Below are positions 1 to 5,857 of a stretch of 8,704 bases of DNA, piece by piece (positions within the stretch are counted from its first letter, which is position 1; the number at the start of each line of letters is the position of its first letter). The stretch lies in the NCBI GenBank assembly GCA_002688335.1, contig NZCQ01000069.1, forward strand, positions 1-8,704, read 5' to 3'. The notes under the pieces were generated by a model. It made no database searches and had not been told where the DNA came from. It saw only the letters and a program-made list of their open reading frames with translations. This DNA is from Candidatus Pacearchaeota archaeon. Its GTDB lineage: Archaea; Nanobdellota; Nanobdellia; Pacearchaeales; GW2011-AR1. The translations under genes were made by a program, and so were the position numbers.

Positions 1-108
1 ATAAAAAATTTAGCAGAATTGTTATAAATCTTAAACCTTAATCCAGGAACTTACTCGTTCCTAAAATCAAAACTCCCGTTAACTTAACAATATAACCAGT
101 CAATAACA

Positions 109-116
109 TTTTTAAA
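109..116 (+). promoter_or_regulatory. TATA box of the 138-623 gene
   Basis: TTTTTAAA is centred about 25 bp upstream of the ATG at 138. In archaea transcription starts roughly 25 bp downstream of the TATA centre, so the mRNA would begin at or next to the start codon (leaderless). No Shine-Dalgarno sequence precedes this ATG. The same spacing recurs at most other genes of the window, which is the main support. Confidence 0.5.
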
Positions 117-137
117 CCAACAATTCAACATTATCTC

Positions 138-623
138 ATGGAAAACAAATATGTAGGTTATATTCTTTTAGGAGTCTCTCTACTTTTAATTTTTAATATT
201 TTCTCTTTCAACTCAATAATAAAAGAGATGGGAGGAAACTCTGTAGCTTGTACTATAGACGACTGCCCATACCATCAATCTTTCGACAACATGTTCTTCA
301 TATCAATCTTCACCATAGCCCTTTTAGTAATAGTAGCAATAATCCTGATCTTCACAAAACCTCAAGAAAAGCTAATAATGAAAACAAAAACAATCCATAA
401 AAAACCAGAAAAAAAGAAAATAAACACATCAAATTTAAAACCCGAAGAAAAACAAGTACTTTCTTTAATTCAAGAGAACAAAGCAATCTTCCAAGCAGAT
501 TTAATAGAAAAAACAGGATTTGGCAAAGCCAAAATGACAAGGATCATTGACAGATTAGAAGGAAAAGAAATTGTCGAAAGAAAAAGAAGAGGCATGACTA
601 ATATTGTTGTTTTAAGGGAATAA
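138..623 (+). CDS. Membrane-anchored winged-helix (MarR-like) regulator with extracytoplasmic Cys pair
   Basis: This is a 161-residue protein. TM helix 1 spans about residues 6-24 and TM helix 2 about 51-73. A short loop between them contains C38-x4-C43 (ACTIDDCPY). A Lys-rich linker (about 76-97) leads to a C-terminal winged-helix domain (about 98-161) with the pattern of a MarR/ArsR-type fold (LIEKTGFGKAKMTRIIDRLE, then a basic wing ERKRRG). The Lys-rich segment predicts a cytoplasmic C-terminus, which places the Cys pair outside the membrane, where it could form a disulfide. The likely role is a membrane-bound transcription regulator; its target and signal are unknown. It shares the whole architecture with the 4463-4960 protein but little sequence, so the two are distant paralogues at best. 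The gene is convergent with the dsbA operon, with an 11-bp gap between stops. The ATG start is supported by the TATA box at 109-116. The fold is inferred from sequence pattern only. Confidence 0.75.
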   Translation: MENKYVGYILLGVSLLLIFNIFSFNSIIKEMGGNSVACTIDDCPYHQSFDNMFFISIFTIALLVIVAIILIFTKPQEKLIMKTKTIHKKPEKKKINTSNLKPEEKQVLSLIQENKAIFQADLIEKTGFGKAKMTRIIDRLEGKEIVERKRRGMTNIVVLRE

Positions 624-634
624 ATCTTTACTTT

Positions 635-1414
635 TCATTTCCCATCCAACACCAAATCAATTTTTTCCTTCAACTTATCAGATATGTCCTCCTTCCTCAA
701 TTGATCTAGAGTAAGTATCCCTTTCTCAAAATAACTATCCAATTCATTCTTTTCTAATTCCAACACACTTATCGGATACATTCCATATTTCTCAATATTA
801 TCTTCCAGACTATTTCCCTCAGGGTATTTCCATCCCATTAATCTAATCCCCACTCCCCTTGAATACTTCTTAACTTGTGGCGAGAATTTAGTATTCGTTA
901 CCAACATAGGTTTTGTAACCTTTTTATTTAAATCTAAAAATCTCGCATAAACATATAATGCGGTATGTATAGACTCTCCTAACCACGGTTTTCCATGATG
1001 TTTTGCTTCAACCATCAGTATTTCATTTTCTTTCTTAGCCAAAATGTCAATTTCGTGAGGGATAAACTTACCTTCAATAACTTTGTTCAATTCTGTTTTA
1101 TATCTCAATTTCTTTAAGATCTCTCCCATAAATTTCTCAAAAACAAATCCCCCATCAATTCTCAGATCTATCATAGATTTTTTCAGATTATAACGACAGC
1201 ACACACCCTGATGGATATTCTTTAATTCATCATGAATAAATCTAAACAACTCTTTAGTCTTAATCCCCTCATATAATTTTCCATCTACTTTATCAAGAAT
1301 CTCATCAATGTCCTGGTCGTTTGCACCAACTCTTTTTAATGAATTCACAATCTTCTTAGGATTATAGGGCTCGTTATCACCATTCATTTTTTCAACAACT
1401 ATTTGTTTTTTCAT
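635..1414 (-). CDS. ATP-cone domain fused to Mrr-like PD-(D/E)XK nuclease
   Basis: This is a 259-residue protein. Residues about 1-88 resemble an ATP-cone, the nucleotide-sensing domain of ribonucleotide reductases and NrdR (VEKMNGDNEPYNPKKIVNSL, then a helical part ending near residue 85). Residues about 90-200 resemble the Mrr/restriction-endonuclease fold: HEID with D123, then E136-A-K138 (D-x12-ExK, the PD-(D/E)XK catalytic pattern), and a later LVTNTKFSPQVKKYSRGVGIRL stretch typical of Mrr-like domains. The C-terminal 50 residues are helical. The expected activity is DNA cleavage gated by a nucleotide; the fusion is a known architecture, but its biological role is not settled to my knowledge. 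It is the last gene of the dsbA operon, 18 bp after the preceding stop. The catalytic D, E and K are all present, so it is probably active. No methyltransferase is visible, so a classical restriction-modification role is not supported here. Confidence 0.75.
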   Translation of the reverse strand: MKKQIVVEKMNGDNEPYNPKKIVNSLKRVGANDQDIDEILDKVDGKLYEGIKTKELFRFIHDELKNIHQGVCCRYNLKKSMIDLRIDGGFVFEKFMGEILKKLRYKTELNKVIEGKFIPHEIDILAKKENEILMVEAKHHGKPWLGESIHTALYVYARFLDLNKKVTKPMLVTNTKFSPQVKKYSRGVGIRLMGWKYPEGNSLEDNIEKYGMYPISVLELEKNELDSYFEKGILTLDQLRKEDISDKLKEKIDLVLDGK

Positions 1415-1432
1415 CCGTTTTATTAATAACTC

Positions 1433-1927
1433 CTACTTCTTTTTAAAATCAACCTTACAAACACTAGGCCTAGATAAATAATAAATAGATATCAATAACA
1501 AAACTATTGAAACCAATTGAATCTCTAACCCATTAAAAGGTAAAACACTTAAGGAAACCGCAGTTCCTCCGAATAAACCAACCAAAAAAGGAAAAACTCC
1601 GGCTATACAACCAGGACAACCCCCTCCAATAATCCCAAGACAAATTCCAATAACACCAAGCACTCCTATGCTTTTATTCACAACCTGCAACTCTCCTATC
1701 TTTAATATCAACAAATTAACATTCAATCCAACAAGTAACGAAACAATAAAAAGAAGAAAAATGAGCGAGATACCTAATGATGGATTAACAAACAAAATAT
1801 CATAAGTAACATAAAGCTCATTTATCCAAATAGTGAAAATAAAATAAAATAAAAAAACAAAAATAAAATACAAAAGATACTTTCCAGACAAAGCCCTCCT
1901 AACATTCTTTATCTGGAACTTATCCAT
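1433..1927 (-). CDS. Small polytopic membrane protein with intramembrane CPGC motif
   Basis: This is a 164-residue, very hydrophobic protein with about five predicted membrane segments (roughly 18-35, 47-68, 86-103, 108-128, 138-153). A conserved-looking Gly-rich turn carries C104-P-G-C107 between two helices (GGGCPGCIAGVFPFLVG). C96 lies in the helix before it and C157 near the C-terminus. The C-terminus is basic (KVDFKKK). The gene starts 2 bp after the dsbA-like stop (TAA GG ATG), so the two are almost certainly co-transcribed and translationally linked. A CxxC inside the membrane next to a thiol oxidoreductase suggests a redox partner that re-oxidises or reduces the DsbA-like protein, as DsbB/VKOR or DsbD/CcdA do. 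The sequence does not match any of these clearly, so the role is inference. Other small membrane families with paired Cys, such as metal transporters, remain possible. Confidence 0.65.
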   Translation of the reverse strand: MDKFQIKNVRRALSGKYLLYFIFVFLFYFIFTIWINELYVTYDILFVNPSLGISLIFLLFIVSLLVGLNVNLLILKIGELQVVNKSIGVLGVIGICLGIIGGGCPGCIAGVFPFLVGLFGGTAVSLSVLPFNGLEIQLVSIVLLLISIYYLSRPSVCKVDFKKK

Positions 1928-1929
1928 CC

Positions 1930-2640
1930 TTATTGCAATGATTTTATAGCAGCTTCAAAGTTTACCCAAGGTTGTGCACCACTTACAGCAGCTGTTTCTC
2001 CCTTCTTGTTAACTAGGACAAAGTAAGGTGTACCTCTTCCGCCAGCAGCAGTTGCTTGCTTCAAATCATTGTTAACTTTATTTGTAGCTTCACCATTATC
2101 TAAACATTTATTAAACTCTGCAGTATTCAAACCAATCTGACTAGCATAGCTTTTCAAGCTCGCATCATCTAATTGCCTTTGATTTGCAAATATTATATCA
2201 TGCATTTCCCAGAATTTTCCCTGCCTATTAGCACTTTCTGATGCTTCAGCAGCCTTTTGCGCTTGAGGGTGAATCCTATTTAACGGAAAGTGCTTAAACG
2301 CAAGTCTAACATCTCCGTTCTTGAAATAATCACTATTTTTAAAATCGGCAATCGCACCATCTGCGGCTTTCTGACAGAAAGGACACTGAAAGTCCGAGAA
2401 CTCAACAATAGTGATCTCTGCTTTCTCATCTCCAAGAATAGGATCTGTATCATCTATCTGAACTTTGATGTTCCCAGTAGTTGGCGGAGCAACAGTAGGA
2501 GGGTTAACATTTCCCTCATTATTCACTCCATCTCCAAAACCGTTGTTAAGAACAAGAGTCAGAATAAACAATCCTGCGAATATGAAAGTAGTAATCTTCC
2601 ATAGAGTATCTTTCTTAATAGTAATACTATCTTCACTCAT
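1930..2640 (-). CDS. Membrane-anchored DsbA-like thiol:disulfide oxidoreductase
   Basis: This is a 236-residue protein. One N-terminal signal anchor spans about residues 14-31, followed by a Pro/Thr-rich linker (about 46-56) and a DsbA-type thioredoxin domain (about 65-236). The active site is C86-P-F-C89 (EFSDFQCPFCQ). The helical insertion typical of DsbA/Thioredoxin_4 proteins follows (HFPLNRIHPQAQKAAEASE), and the cis-proline loop is G203-T204-P205-YFVLV. There is one extra Cys, C179. It should act outside the membrane, making, breaking or isomerising disulfides in exported proteins. It is the first gene of an operon with the CPGC membrane protein and the ATP-cone nuclease. Unlike its neighbours it has a strong Shine-Dalgarno sequence 4 nt before the ATG and an untranslated leader holding a palindromic repeat. 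The start is fixed by that ribosome binding site and the length of the anchor. The family assignment is firm; the direction of the reaction is not known. Confidence 0.9.
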   Translation of the reverse strand: MSEDSITIKKDTLWKITTFIFAGLFILTLVLNNGFGDGVNNEGNVNPPTVAPPTTGNIKVQIDDTDPILGDEKAEITIVEFSDFQCPFCQKAADGAIADFKNSDYFKNGDVRLAFKHFPLNRIHPQAQKAAEASESANRQGKFWEMHDIIFANQRQLDDASLKSYASQIGLNTAEFNKCLDNGEATNKVNNDLKQATAAGGRGTPYFVLVNKKGETAAVSGAQPWVNFEAAIKSLQ

Positions 2641-2677
2641 TTTTACCTCCTTTCAGAGAACTTTGAAGCATTGACAT
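2633..2677 (-). other. 14-codon upstream ORF in the dsbA leader (doubtful)
   Basis: An ATG inside the central hairpin of the repeat opens a short frame reading MSMLQSSLKGGKNE, which stops 8 nt inside the dsbA-like coding region in another frame. The repeat copy at 6973-7060 encodes the similar MSIMQSSL start of the residual ORF. The shared peptide follows from the shared repeat, so it is not independent evidence of coding. No ribosome binding site precedes it. It could still modulate dsbA translation, because the dsbA Shine-Dalgarno lies inside it. Confidence 0.15.
2645..2650 (-). promoter_or_regulatory. Strong Shine-Dalgarno site of the dsbA-like gene
   Basis: On the minus strand GGAGGT, within AAAGGAGGTAAAAATG, lies 4 nt before the ATG at 2640. 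It decides the start codon. Most other genes here seem leaderless with no such site, so dsbA is translated differently from its neighbours. Confidence 0.85.
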
Positions 2678-2738
2678 TTCCGAAGGAAATCGCATCAAAG
2701 TTCCTATCAAAGAATTTTGTTCTTTTTTTAAAATTCTT
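2656..2738 (+). mobile_element. Diverged copy of the palindromic MITE-like element, in the dsbA leader
   Basis: The left end GAGAACTTTG (2656-2665) is identical to the end of the element at 6973-7060. The right end TAAAATTCTT (2729-2738) matches the other end CAAAGTTCTC at 7 of 10 positions. The bases just outside both ends are TTCA (2652-2655 and 2739-2742), which looks like a 4-bp target duplication. The first 49 bp from 2655 (to 2703) align without gaps to 6972-7020 at 42 of 49 positions. They hold hairpin ATTTCCGAAGGAAAT (2676-2690) inside an outer stem GAACTTTGA/TCAAAGTTC (2658-2666 with 2695-2703). A second perfect 10-bp inverted repeat, AAAGAATTTT/AAAATTCTTT (2709-2718 with 2730-2739), forms the other half. 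It sits between the promoter and the Shine-Dalgarno of dsbA. The relationship to the other copy is clear; the outer limits are inferred. Confidence 0.65.
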
Positions 2739-2742
2739 TTCA

Positions 2743-2750
2743 TATATTTA
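2743..2750 (-). promoter_or_regulatory. Candidate TATA box of the dsbA operon
   Basis: TAAATATA on the minus strand would start transcription near 2720, giving a leader of about 80 nt that contains most of the repeat. A second candidate, TTATATTA (2771-2778), would start near 2749. If the repeat (87 bp with its flank) is removed, the 2771-2778 box would lie about 47 bp from the dsbA ATG, leaving a short leader with just the Shine-Dalgarno. That makes it a plausible original promoter. I cannot decide between the two. Confidence 0.35.
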
Positions 2751-2882
2751 TCTTTTTCCATAGCAATATCTAATATAATTAATACTTAATAATTAGGGTC
2801 AAAACGCAATATAAAAGAGAGGCTGAAATGCTGAAAACTAAGCAATAGAACGTTCATGGGGCGTTTTTGATAATGAAAAACA

Positions 2883-2889
2883 TTATAAA
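2883..2889 (+). promoter_or_regulatory. TATA box of the 2911-3744 gene
   Basis: TTATAAA is centred 25 bp before the ATG at 2911, which predicts a leaderless transcript. It supports this start over later in-frame Met codons. The remaining stretch 2751-2882 shows no gene that I can support. Confidence 0.55.
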
Positions 2890-2910
2890 CTTGGCTGAAA
2901 CAGTTAAACT

Positions 2911-3744
2911 ATGAATTTAGAAGAAATGCTAAGGTTCGTTAAGTTAGGAAAAAGAATTAGAGATAGATTGGAATCTGAGAAGCTCGAACCAGGAACGGCT
3001 GTTTATGAGGCCTTAAAATTAGTTGAAGAAGGGAGGGCTATAATGAATGATAATGGAGAGATTAGCCCCATAACTGATTTACCTGATTCAAAAAATTCTT
3101 TATCGGTCCTTAGGGAGCAGATAGATGATGAAATTGTTGCAGATTATCTAGAAAAAAGTGAAATGAAATTAGGGGATGTCAGAAGTTTTAGCGGAATAAT
3201 TTGTGATAAAGATTTTAGGATGCCTAATAATGAATTTTACCTTAAAAATGCATGTTTATATGCATCAGTTGGAAGGCCAGAAATGGCAGAGGGATTAATT
3301 GTAGAATTAAGATTACTTGATGATTATTTAAGAGATAAACAAATAGCGGAAATGGCCCAATCTTTAGAATCAGATAAAATTTGGTCCCTACTAGCTGGAA
3401 GAGGTTATATTTATAATGACACTGTTAAGGTCCATGTAGCTTTAGGAAATGAGAAGGAAGCTAAAAAAAGCTTACTTAGATTAGATAAATTAAATGTTGT
3501 GAAACATTATTATAAAAGTCCAACTAGATTTTATCCTAAGATTAAAGACAGAGAAAGATGGATTGATGAGCCAAATCCAGAATTTTATGAAGAAAGAGTA
3601 AAAAGTGAGGGGAGAGATTTTTATGCAGGCTATTTAAACGGACTTTTACCAGAAGTAAGAGAAGAAGCGAGAAGAGAGATAGAATATCATCAACAAAGTT
3701 TAGAATCTCTAAGAAAGAATTCACCCTTAGAAATTATAAAGTGA
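2911..3744 (+). CDS. Helical-repeat (TPR-like) protein of unknown function
   Basis: I do not recognise this 277-residue protein. It is soluble, charged and predicted mainly helical, with no signal peptide or membrane segment. Two segments resemble tetratricopeptide-type helix pairs: residues about 109-137 (FYLKNACLYASVGRPEMAEGLIVELRLL) and about 170-195 (DTVKVHVALGNEKEAKKSLLRL). The pattern A-x3-G-x4-A is visible in both (YASVGRPEMAEG and HVALGNEKEAKK). The N-terminus (1-45) is a separate helical region, and the C-terminus (about 225-270) is a charged helix probably able to form a coiled coil. No catalytic motif is visible. It is transcribed alone from its own promoter. Its TGA stop directly abuts the TCA (reverse stop) of the convergent DUF2283 gene (TGATCA), with no base between. 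A scaffold or protein-binding role would fit a TPR-like fold, but this is a guess. Confidence 0.75.
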   Translation: MNLEEMLRFVKLGKRIRDRLESEKLEPGTAVYEALKLVEEGRAIMNDNGEISPITDLPDSKNSLSVLREQIDDEIVADYLEKSEMKLGDVRSFSGIICDKDFRMPNNEFYLKNACLYASVGRPEMAEGLIVELRLLDDYLRDKQIAEMAQSLESDKIWSLLAGRGYIYNDTVKVHVALGNEKEAKKSLLRLDKLNVVKHYYKSPTRFYPKIKDRERWIDEPNPEFYEERVKSEGRDFYAGYLNGLLPEVREEARREIEYHQQSLESLRKNSPLEIIK

Positions 3745-3951
3745 TCAAACAACCTCTGCTTTAACTAACAATTCCTTGTTCAATATCTTACTAGCATCTA
3801 AAATCTCTATTCCCAATAACTTACCGTTCTCATCAAGATCGAGAAATATGTTCTCTTTCAATTCTCTTGTTTCTTTAACCCCTCCCCCTTCTATAAAATC
3901 CCCTAGGTAAATATATACCGCATCAGCTTCCTTATCATAGGTAAATCTCAC
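3745..3951 (-). CDS. DUF2283 family protein (intact)
   Basis: This 68-residue protein has the full family pattern: MRFTYDKEADAVYIYL at the N-terminus, then a variable turn, then ENIFLDLDENGKLLGIEILDAS. DUF2283 proteins are small, mostly beta-strand, and of unknown function; some are encoded beside toxin-like partners. No partner gene is adjacent here. The start codon is GTG at 3951-3949; an ATG a few bases upstream is out of frame and soon hits a stop. The GTG is supported by a TATA box 26 bp upstream. The length is normal for the family. Compare the broken relative at 6749-7110. Confidence 0.85.
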   Translation of the reverse strand: MRFTYDKEADAVYIYLGDFIEGGGVKETRELKENIFLDLDENGKLLGIEILDASKILNKELLVKAEVV

Positions 3952-3973
3952 AAAAACATTACACCTAATATCT

Positions 3974-3981
3974 TTTTATAA
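3974..3981 (-). promoter_or_regulatory. TATA box of the DUF2283 gene
   Basis: TTATAAAA on the minus strand is centred about 26 bp before the GTG at 3951. It predicts a leaderless mRNA and supports the non-ATG start. Confidence 0.5.
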
Positions 3982-4122
3982 TTTATTCTCACTATTAAAA
4001 ACCAAAAGCCCTAAATAATTCTCTAAGTTACATTTAAGATGAAGAGAGAGGAGAGATATTATCCAGACACTTCAATTTTGATAGATTATTAGACATAACA
4101 AAATACAAAAGACCAGAAGAAA

Positions 4123-4416
4123 TTAGTTAACATTAAACCTTTTTTCATACCTTTCAAACAATTCTTCTCTAATTTTATGCAACTTATCAAAATCTTCTCT
4201 TTCTTTTGCAGTCTTATTACCCAAATCATCAACCGCCATCTCCCTGGCTTTATGCAAACCCTCATCACTAGTTCTGTGATCAGAAGATCCAAAAACCTCA
4301 TTCAATTTTCTCAGTGAATTGGCTTTCCTCAGCTTTTCCTGTTCTTCTAACTCCATCAATCTACCCCTCATCTCTTCAAACTTTTCCTTAGATATAGTAA
4401 TTGTTTCTGTTCCCAT
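4123..4416 (-). CDS. Small charged coiled-coil protein, unknown function
   Basis: This is a 97-residue protein starting MGTETITISK. The N-terminal ETITISKEKFEEM followed by a long charged helix (LMELEEQEKLRKANSLRKLNE) resembles the start of small antitoxin-like or regulatory proteins, where a strand precedes helices. A second helical region (about 62-93, KTAKEREDFDKLHKIREELFERYEKRF) ends the protein. There are no Cys, no membrane segment and no recognised domain. An in-frame TTG at 4431 would add five residues (MLLLN), but the ATG at 4416 is preferred because a TATA box lies 25 bp upstream of it. The gene follows the membrane regulator at 4463-4960 on the same strand after 46 bp, with its own promoter in the gap. 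Whether it is an antitoxin cannot be judged, since no toxin gene is adjacent. Confidence 0.65.
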   Translation of the reverse strand: MGTETITISKEKFEEMRGRLMELEEQEKLRKANSLRKLNEVFGSSDHRTSDEGLHKAREMAVDDLGNKTAKEREDFDKLHKIREELFERYEKRFNVN

Positions 4417-4437
4417 ATTCAACAAAAGCAATAAATG

Positions 4438-4445
4438 TTTAAATA
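4438..4445 (-). promoter_or_regulatory. TATA box of the 4123-4416 gene
   Basis: TATTTAAA on the minus strand is centred about 25 bp before the ATG at 4416. It fits the leaderless pattern of the window and argues against the TTG at 4431 as the start. Confidence 0.5.
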
Positions 4446-4462
4446 ATTTACTATTAAAACTC

Positions 4463-4960
4463 TCAAACTCTCAAATGCACTTCAAGAGTCTTACCTTTTC
4501 TAACTCTGCTAACTAACCCTCTTCTCTCCAACTCTTGTAAAATATAACTCAACTTAGCCTTAGACATATTTGCTCTCAAAGTTAAAGTATTCTGTGTTAT
4601 CCCATCTTGCTCTTTAACTATCTCCATAACTCTTCTTTCGTAATCGTCCAAGGCCTTTAAGATCATGGCAAACTTTTCTTTCTCAACTTCCTTCATCTTT
4701 TCATCTTCTAGCCTATCAAATATTTTCTGCTCTGTTTTATTAAAGAACAAAAAGTAGAATCCCAAGGCCAGCATGAATCCAAAAAACCCAAAACCAACAT
4801 TGGTAACACTAATTAACTGACTTACACTAGTGCATTCTTCAGAAGGGTTACAACCCAACTCAACACTTTCTCCACTTAAATTAACATTAAAGTAAAGCAG
4901 AAAGAATCCAAAAACAAAACTTATAATAACCAACAATATTCCAAGTTTTTTCTGTTCCAT
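4463..4960 (-). CDS. Membrane-anchored winged-helix regulator with extracytoplasmic Cys pair (second)
   Basis: This is a 165-residue protein. TM1 spans about residues 7-24. An outer loop carries C37-x5-C43 (GCNPSEECTS). TM2 spans about 55-73. A charged, probably coiled-coil linker (77-110) leads to a winged helix (about 108-165: RRVMEIVKEQDGITQNTL, a recognition-type helix MSKAKLSYILQELERRGLV, then the wing SRVRKGKTLEV). The domain order, loop size and Cys-pair position match the 138-623 protein. The positive charge after TM2 puts the DNA-binding domain inside and the Cys pair outside. The likely role is a one-component membrane regulator, and the linker suggests a dimer. It is divergent from radB across a gap of about 110 bp, and a TATA box lies 25 bp from its ATG. 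The target genes are unknown. Confidence 0.75.
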   Translation of the reverse strand: MEQKKLGILLVIISFVFGFFLLYFNVNLSGESVELGCNPSEECTSVSQLISVTNVGFGFFGFMLALGFYFLFFNKTEQKIFDRLEDEKMKEVEKEKFAMILKALDDYERRVMEIVKEQDGITQNTLTLRANMSKAKLSYILQELERRGLVSRVRKGKTLEVHLRV

Positions 4961-4980
4961 GAAAAATCAAACATTTCGTC

Positions 4981-4988
4981 GTATAAAA
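4981..4988 (-). promoter_or_regulatory. TATA box of the 4463-4960 gene
   Basis: TTTTATAC on the minus strand is centred about 25 bp before the ATG at 4960. The region between this box and the divergent radB TATA box (4989-5041) is AT-rich and shows no gene. Confidence 0.45.
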
Positions 4989-5040
4989 GGCTTTCTTAAT
5001 TATTGTTTTAATTAAAGTAACAACTTCAAGAATAACAATT

Positions 5041-5048
5041 CTTATAAC
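5041..5048 (+). promoter_or_regulatory. TATA box of radB
   Basis: CTTATAAC is centred about 25 bp before the ATG at 5070, predicting a leaderless mRNA. No Shine-Dalgarno sequence is present. Confidence 0.55.
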
Positions 5049-5069
5049 CAGATAATTATTTATCTAAAA

Positions 5070-5819
5070 ATGGAATCAAATCAAATTCAAGAAGAGGAAG
5101 CGAAAATTCTAACAGGATCTAGAGATTTAAATAACTGGCTAAATGGAGGATATGAGAGGGGAATCATTACCTTATTTTACGGACCATCCGCATCAGGCAA
5201 GAGCAACTTTGTTACACTAACTGCTAGCCATCAAGCTAAGAAAAACAAGAAGATAATATTCATAGACACTGAAGGTAGTTTCTCAGTAGAAAGAATAAAA
5301 CAGATATCAAATGCTCCTGACGAGATTCTAAAAAACATACTAATACTAGAACCAACTAATTTCCAAGAACAAAAAAAATCTTTTGCCAAACTATTAAGGG
5401 AGATAAGAGAATCAAAGAATATAGGTTTGATTATAGTTGATAGTATGACTATGCTTTACAGGCTAGAGCTAGCTGAAGCAAGAAAACAAGGCATGGAGGC
5501 TGTTCAAGAAGTGAACTCTGATCTAGCAAATCAAATGAGGGCCCTATACGAGATAGCTAGAAAAAGAAACATCCCTGTTTTGATTACCGGCCAAGTTTAT
5601 AGCGAATTTATAACAGAGGAAGAATGGCTAAGCGGAAAGGAAGCCGGAGTAAAAATAGTTGGAGGAGATATTCTTAAGTATTGGAGTAAATGCATCATTC
5701 AACTAGAAAACAAAAATGGAAAGAAAAAAGCAATTCTAAAAAAACACCGATCACTAGCAGAGAAAGAACTCAACTTTGAAATCATTAACGAAGGAATTCA
5801 GAAAAGAGGTTGGTTTTGA
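5070..5819 (+). CDS. radB: RadB, archaeal RecA/Rad51 paralogue
   Basis: This is a 249-residue single-domain RecA-fold ATPase. The N-terminal TGSRDLNNWLNGGYERGIIT is the typical entry to the core. Walker A is G38-PSASGK-S45, IDTEGSF (65-71) follows, and Walker B is LIIVD (120-124). Later come ITGQVY (172-177) and GGDILKYWSKCIIQL (198-212). There is no N-terminal helix-hairpin-helix domain as in RadA, and the length fits RadB (usually about 220-240). RadB is an archaeal accessory protein of homologous recombination that binds DNA and RadA or the Hjc resolvase and has weak ATPase activity. It starts at an ATG 25 bp after a TATA box. A PIN-like gene follows after 38 bp with its own promoter. Distinguishing RadB from other short RecA-like ATPases (KaiC-type) rests on length and these motifs. 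Confidence 0.85.
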   Translation: MESNQIQEEEAKILTGSRDLNNWLNGGYERGIITLFYGPSASGKSNFVTLTASHQAKKNKKIIFIDTEGSFSVERIKQISNAPDEILKNILILEPTNFQEQKKSFAKLLREIRESKNIGLIIVDSMTMLYRLELAEARKQGMEAVQEVNSDLANQMRALYEIARKRNIPVLITGQVYSEFITEEEWLSGKEAGVKIVGGDILKYWSKCIIQLENKNGKKKAILKKHRSLAEKELNFEIINEGIQKRGWF

Positions 5820-5827
5820 AAGCTAGA

Positions 5828-5836
5828 TTTTATAAT
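5828..5836 (+). promoter_or_regulatory. TATA box of the PIN-like gene
   Basis: TTTTATAAT is centred about 26 bp before the ATG at 5858. It shows that the gene need not depend on read-through from radB, although both could occur. Confidence 0.5.
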
Positions 5837-5857
5837 GCTCTTTTCATTAATTAATCT

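Noticed and set aside
635..1414. Type II or IV restriction-modification locus
   Set aside because: The nuclease domain is present, but there is no methyltransferase or specificity gene nearby, and the ATP-cone points to another role.
2290..2674. Plus-strand frames opposite the dsbA-like gene
   Set aside because: They are antisense shadows of a gene with a clear active site and ribosome binding site; their proteins show no domain.
2654..2740. Known riboswitch or T-box in the dsbA leader
   Set aside because: The structured segment is a copy of a mobile repeat found elsewhere inside a broken gene, and I recognise no known aptamer core.
4089..4301. 70-codon minus-strand frame overlapping the coiled-coil gene
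   Set aside because: It is an out-of-frame shadow of the 4123-4416 gene with no motif, promoter or ribosome binding site.
4429..4431. TTG as the start of the 4123-4416 protein
   Set aside because: An ATG follows five codons later and has a TATA box 25 bp upstream; the extra MLLLN adds nothing recognisable.
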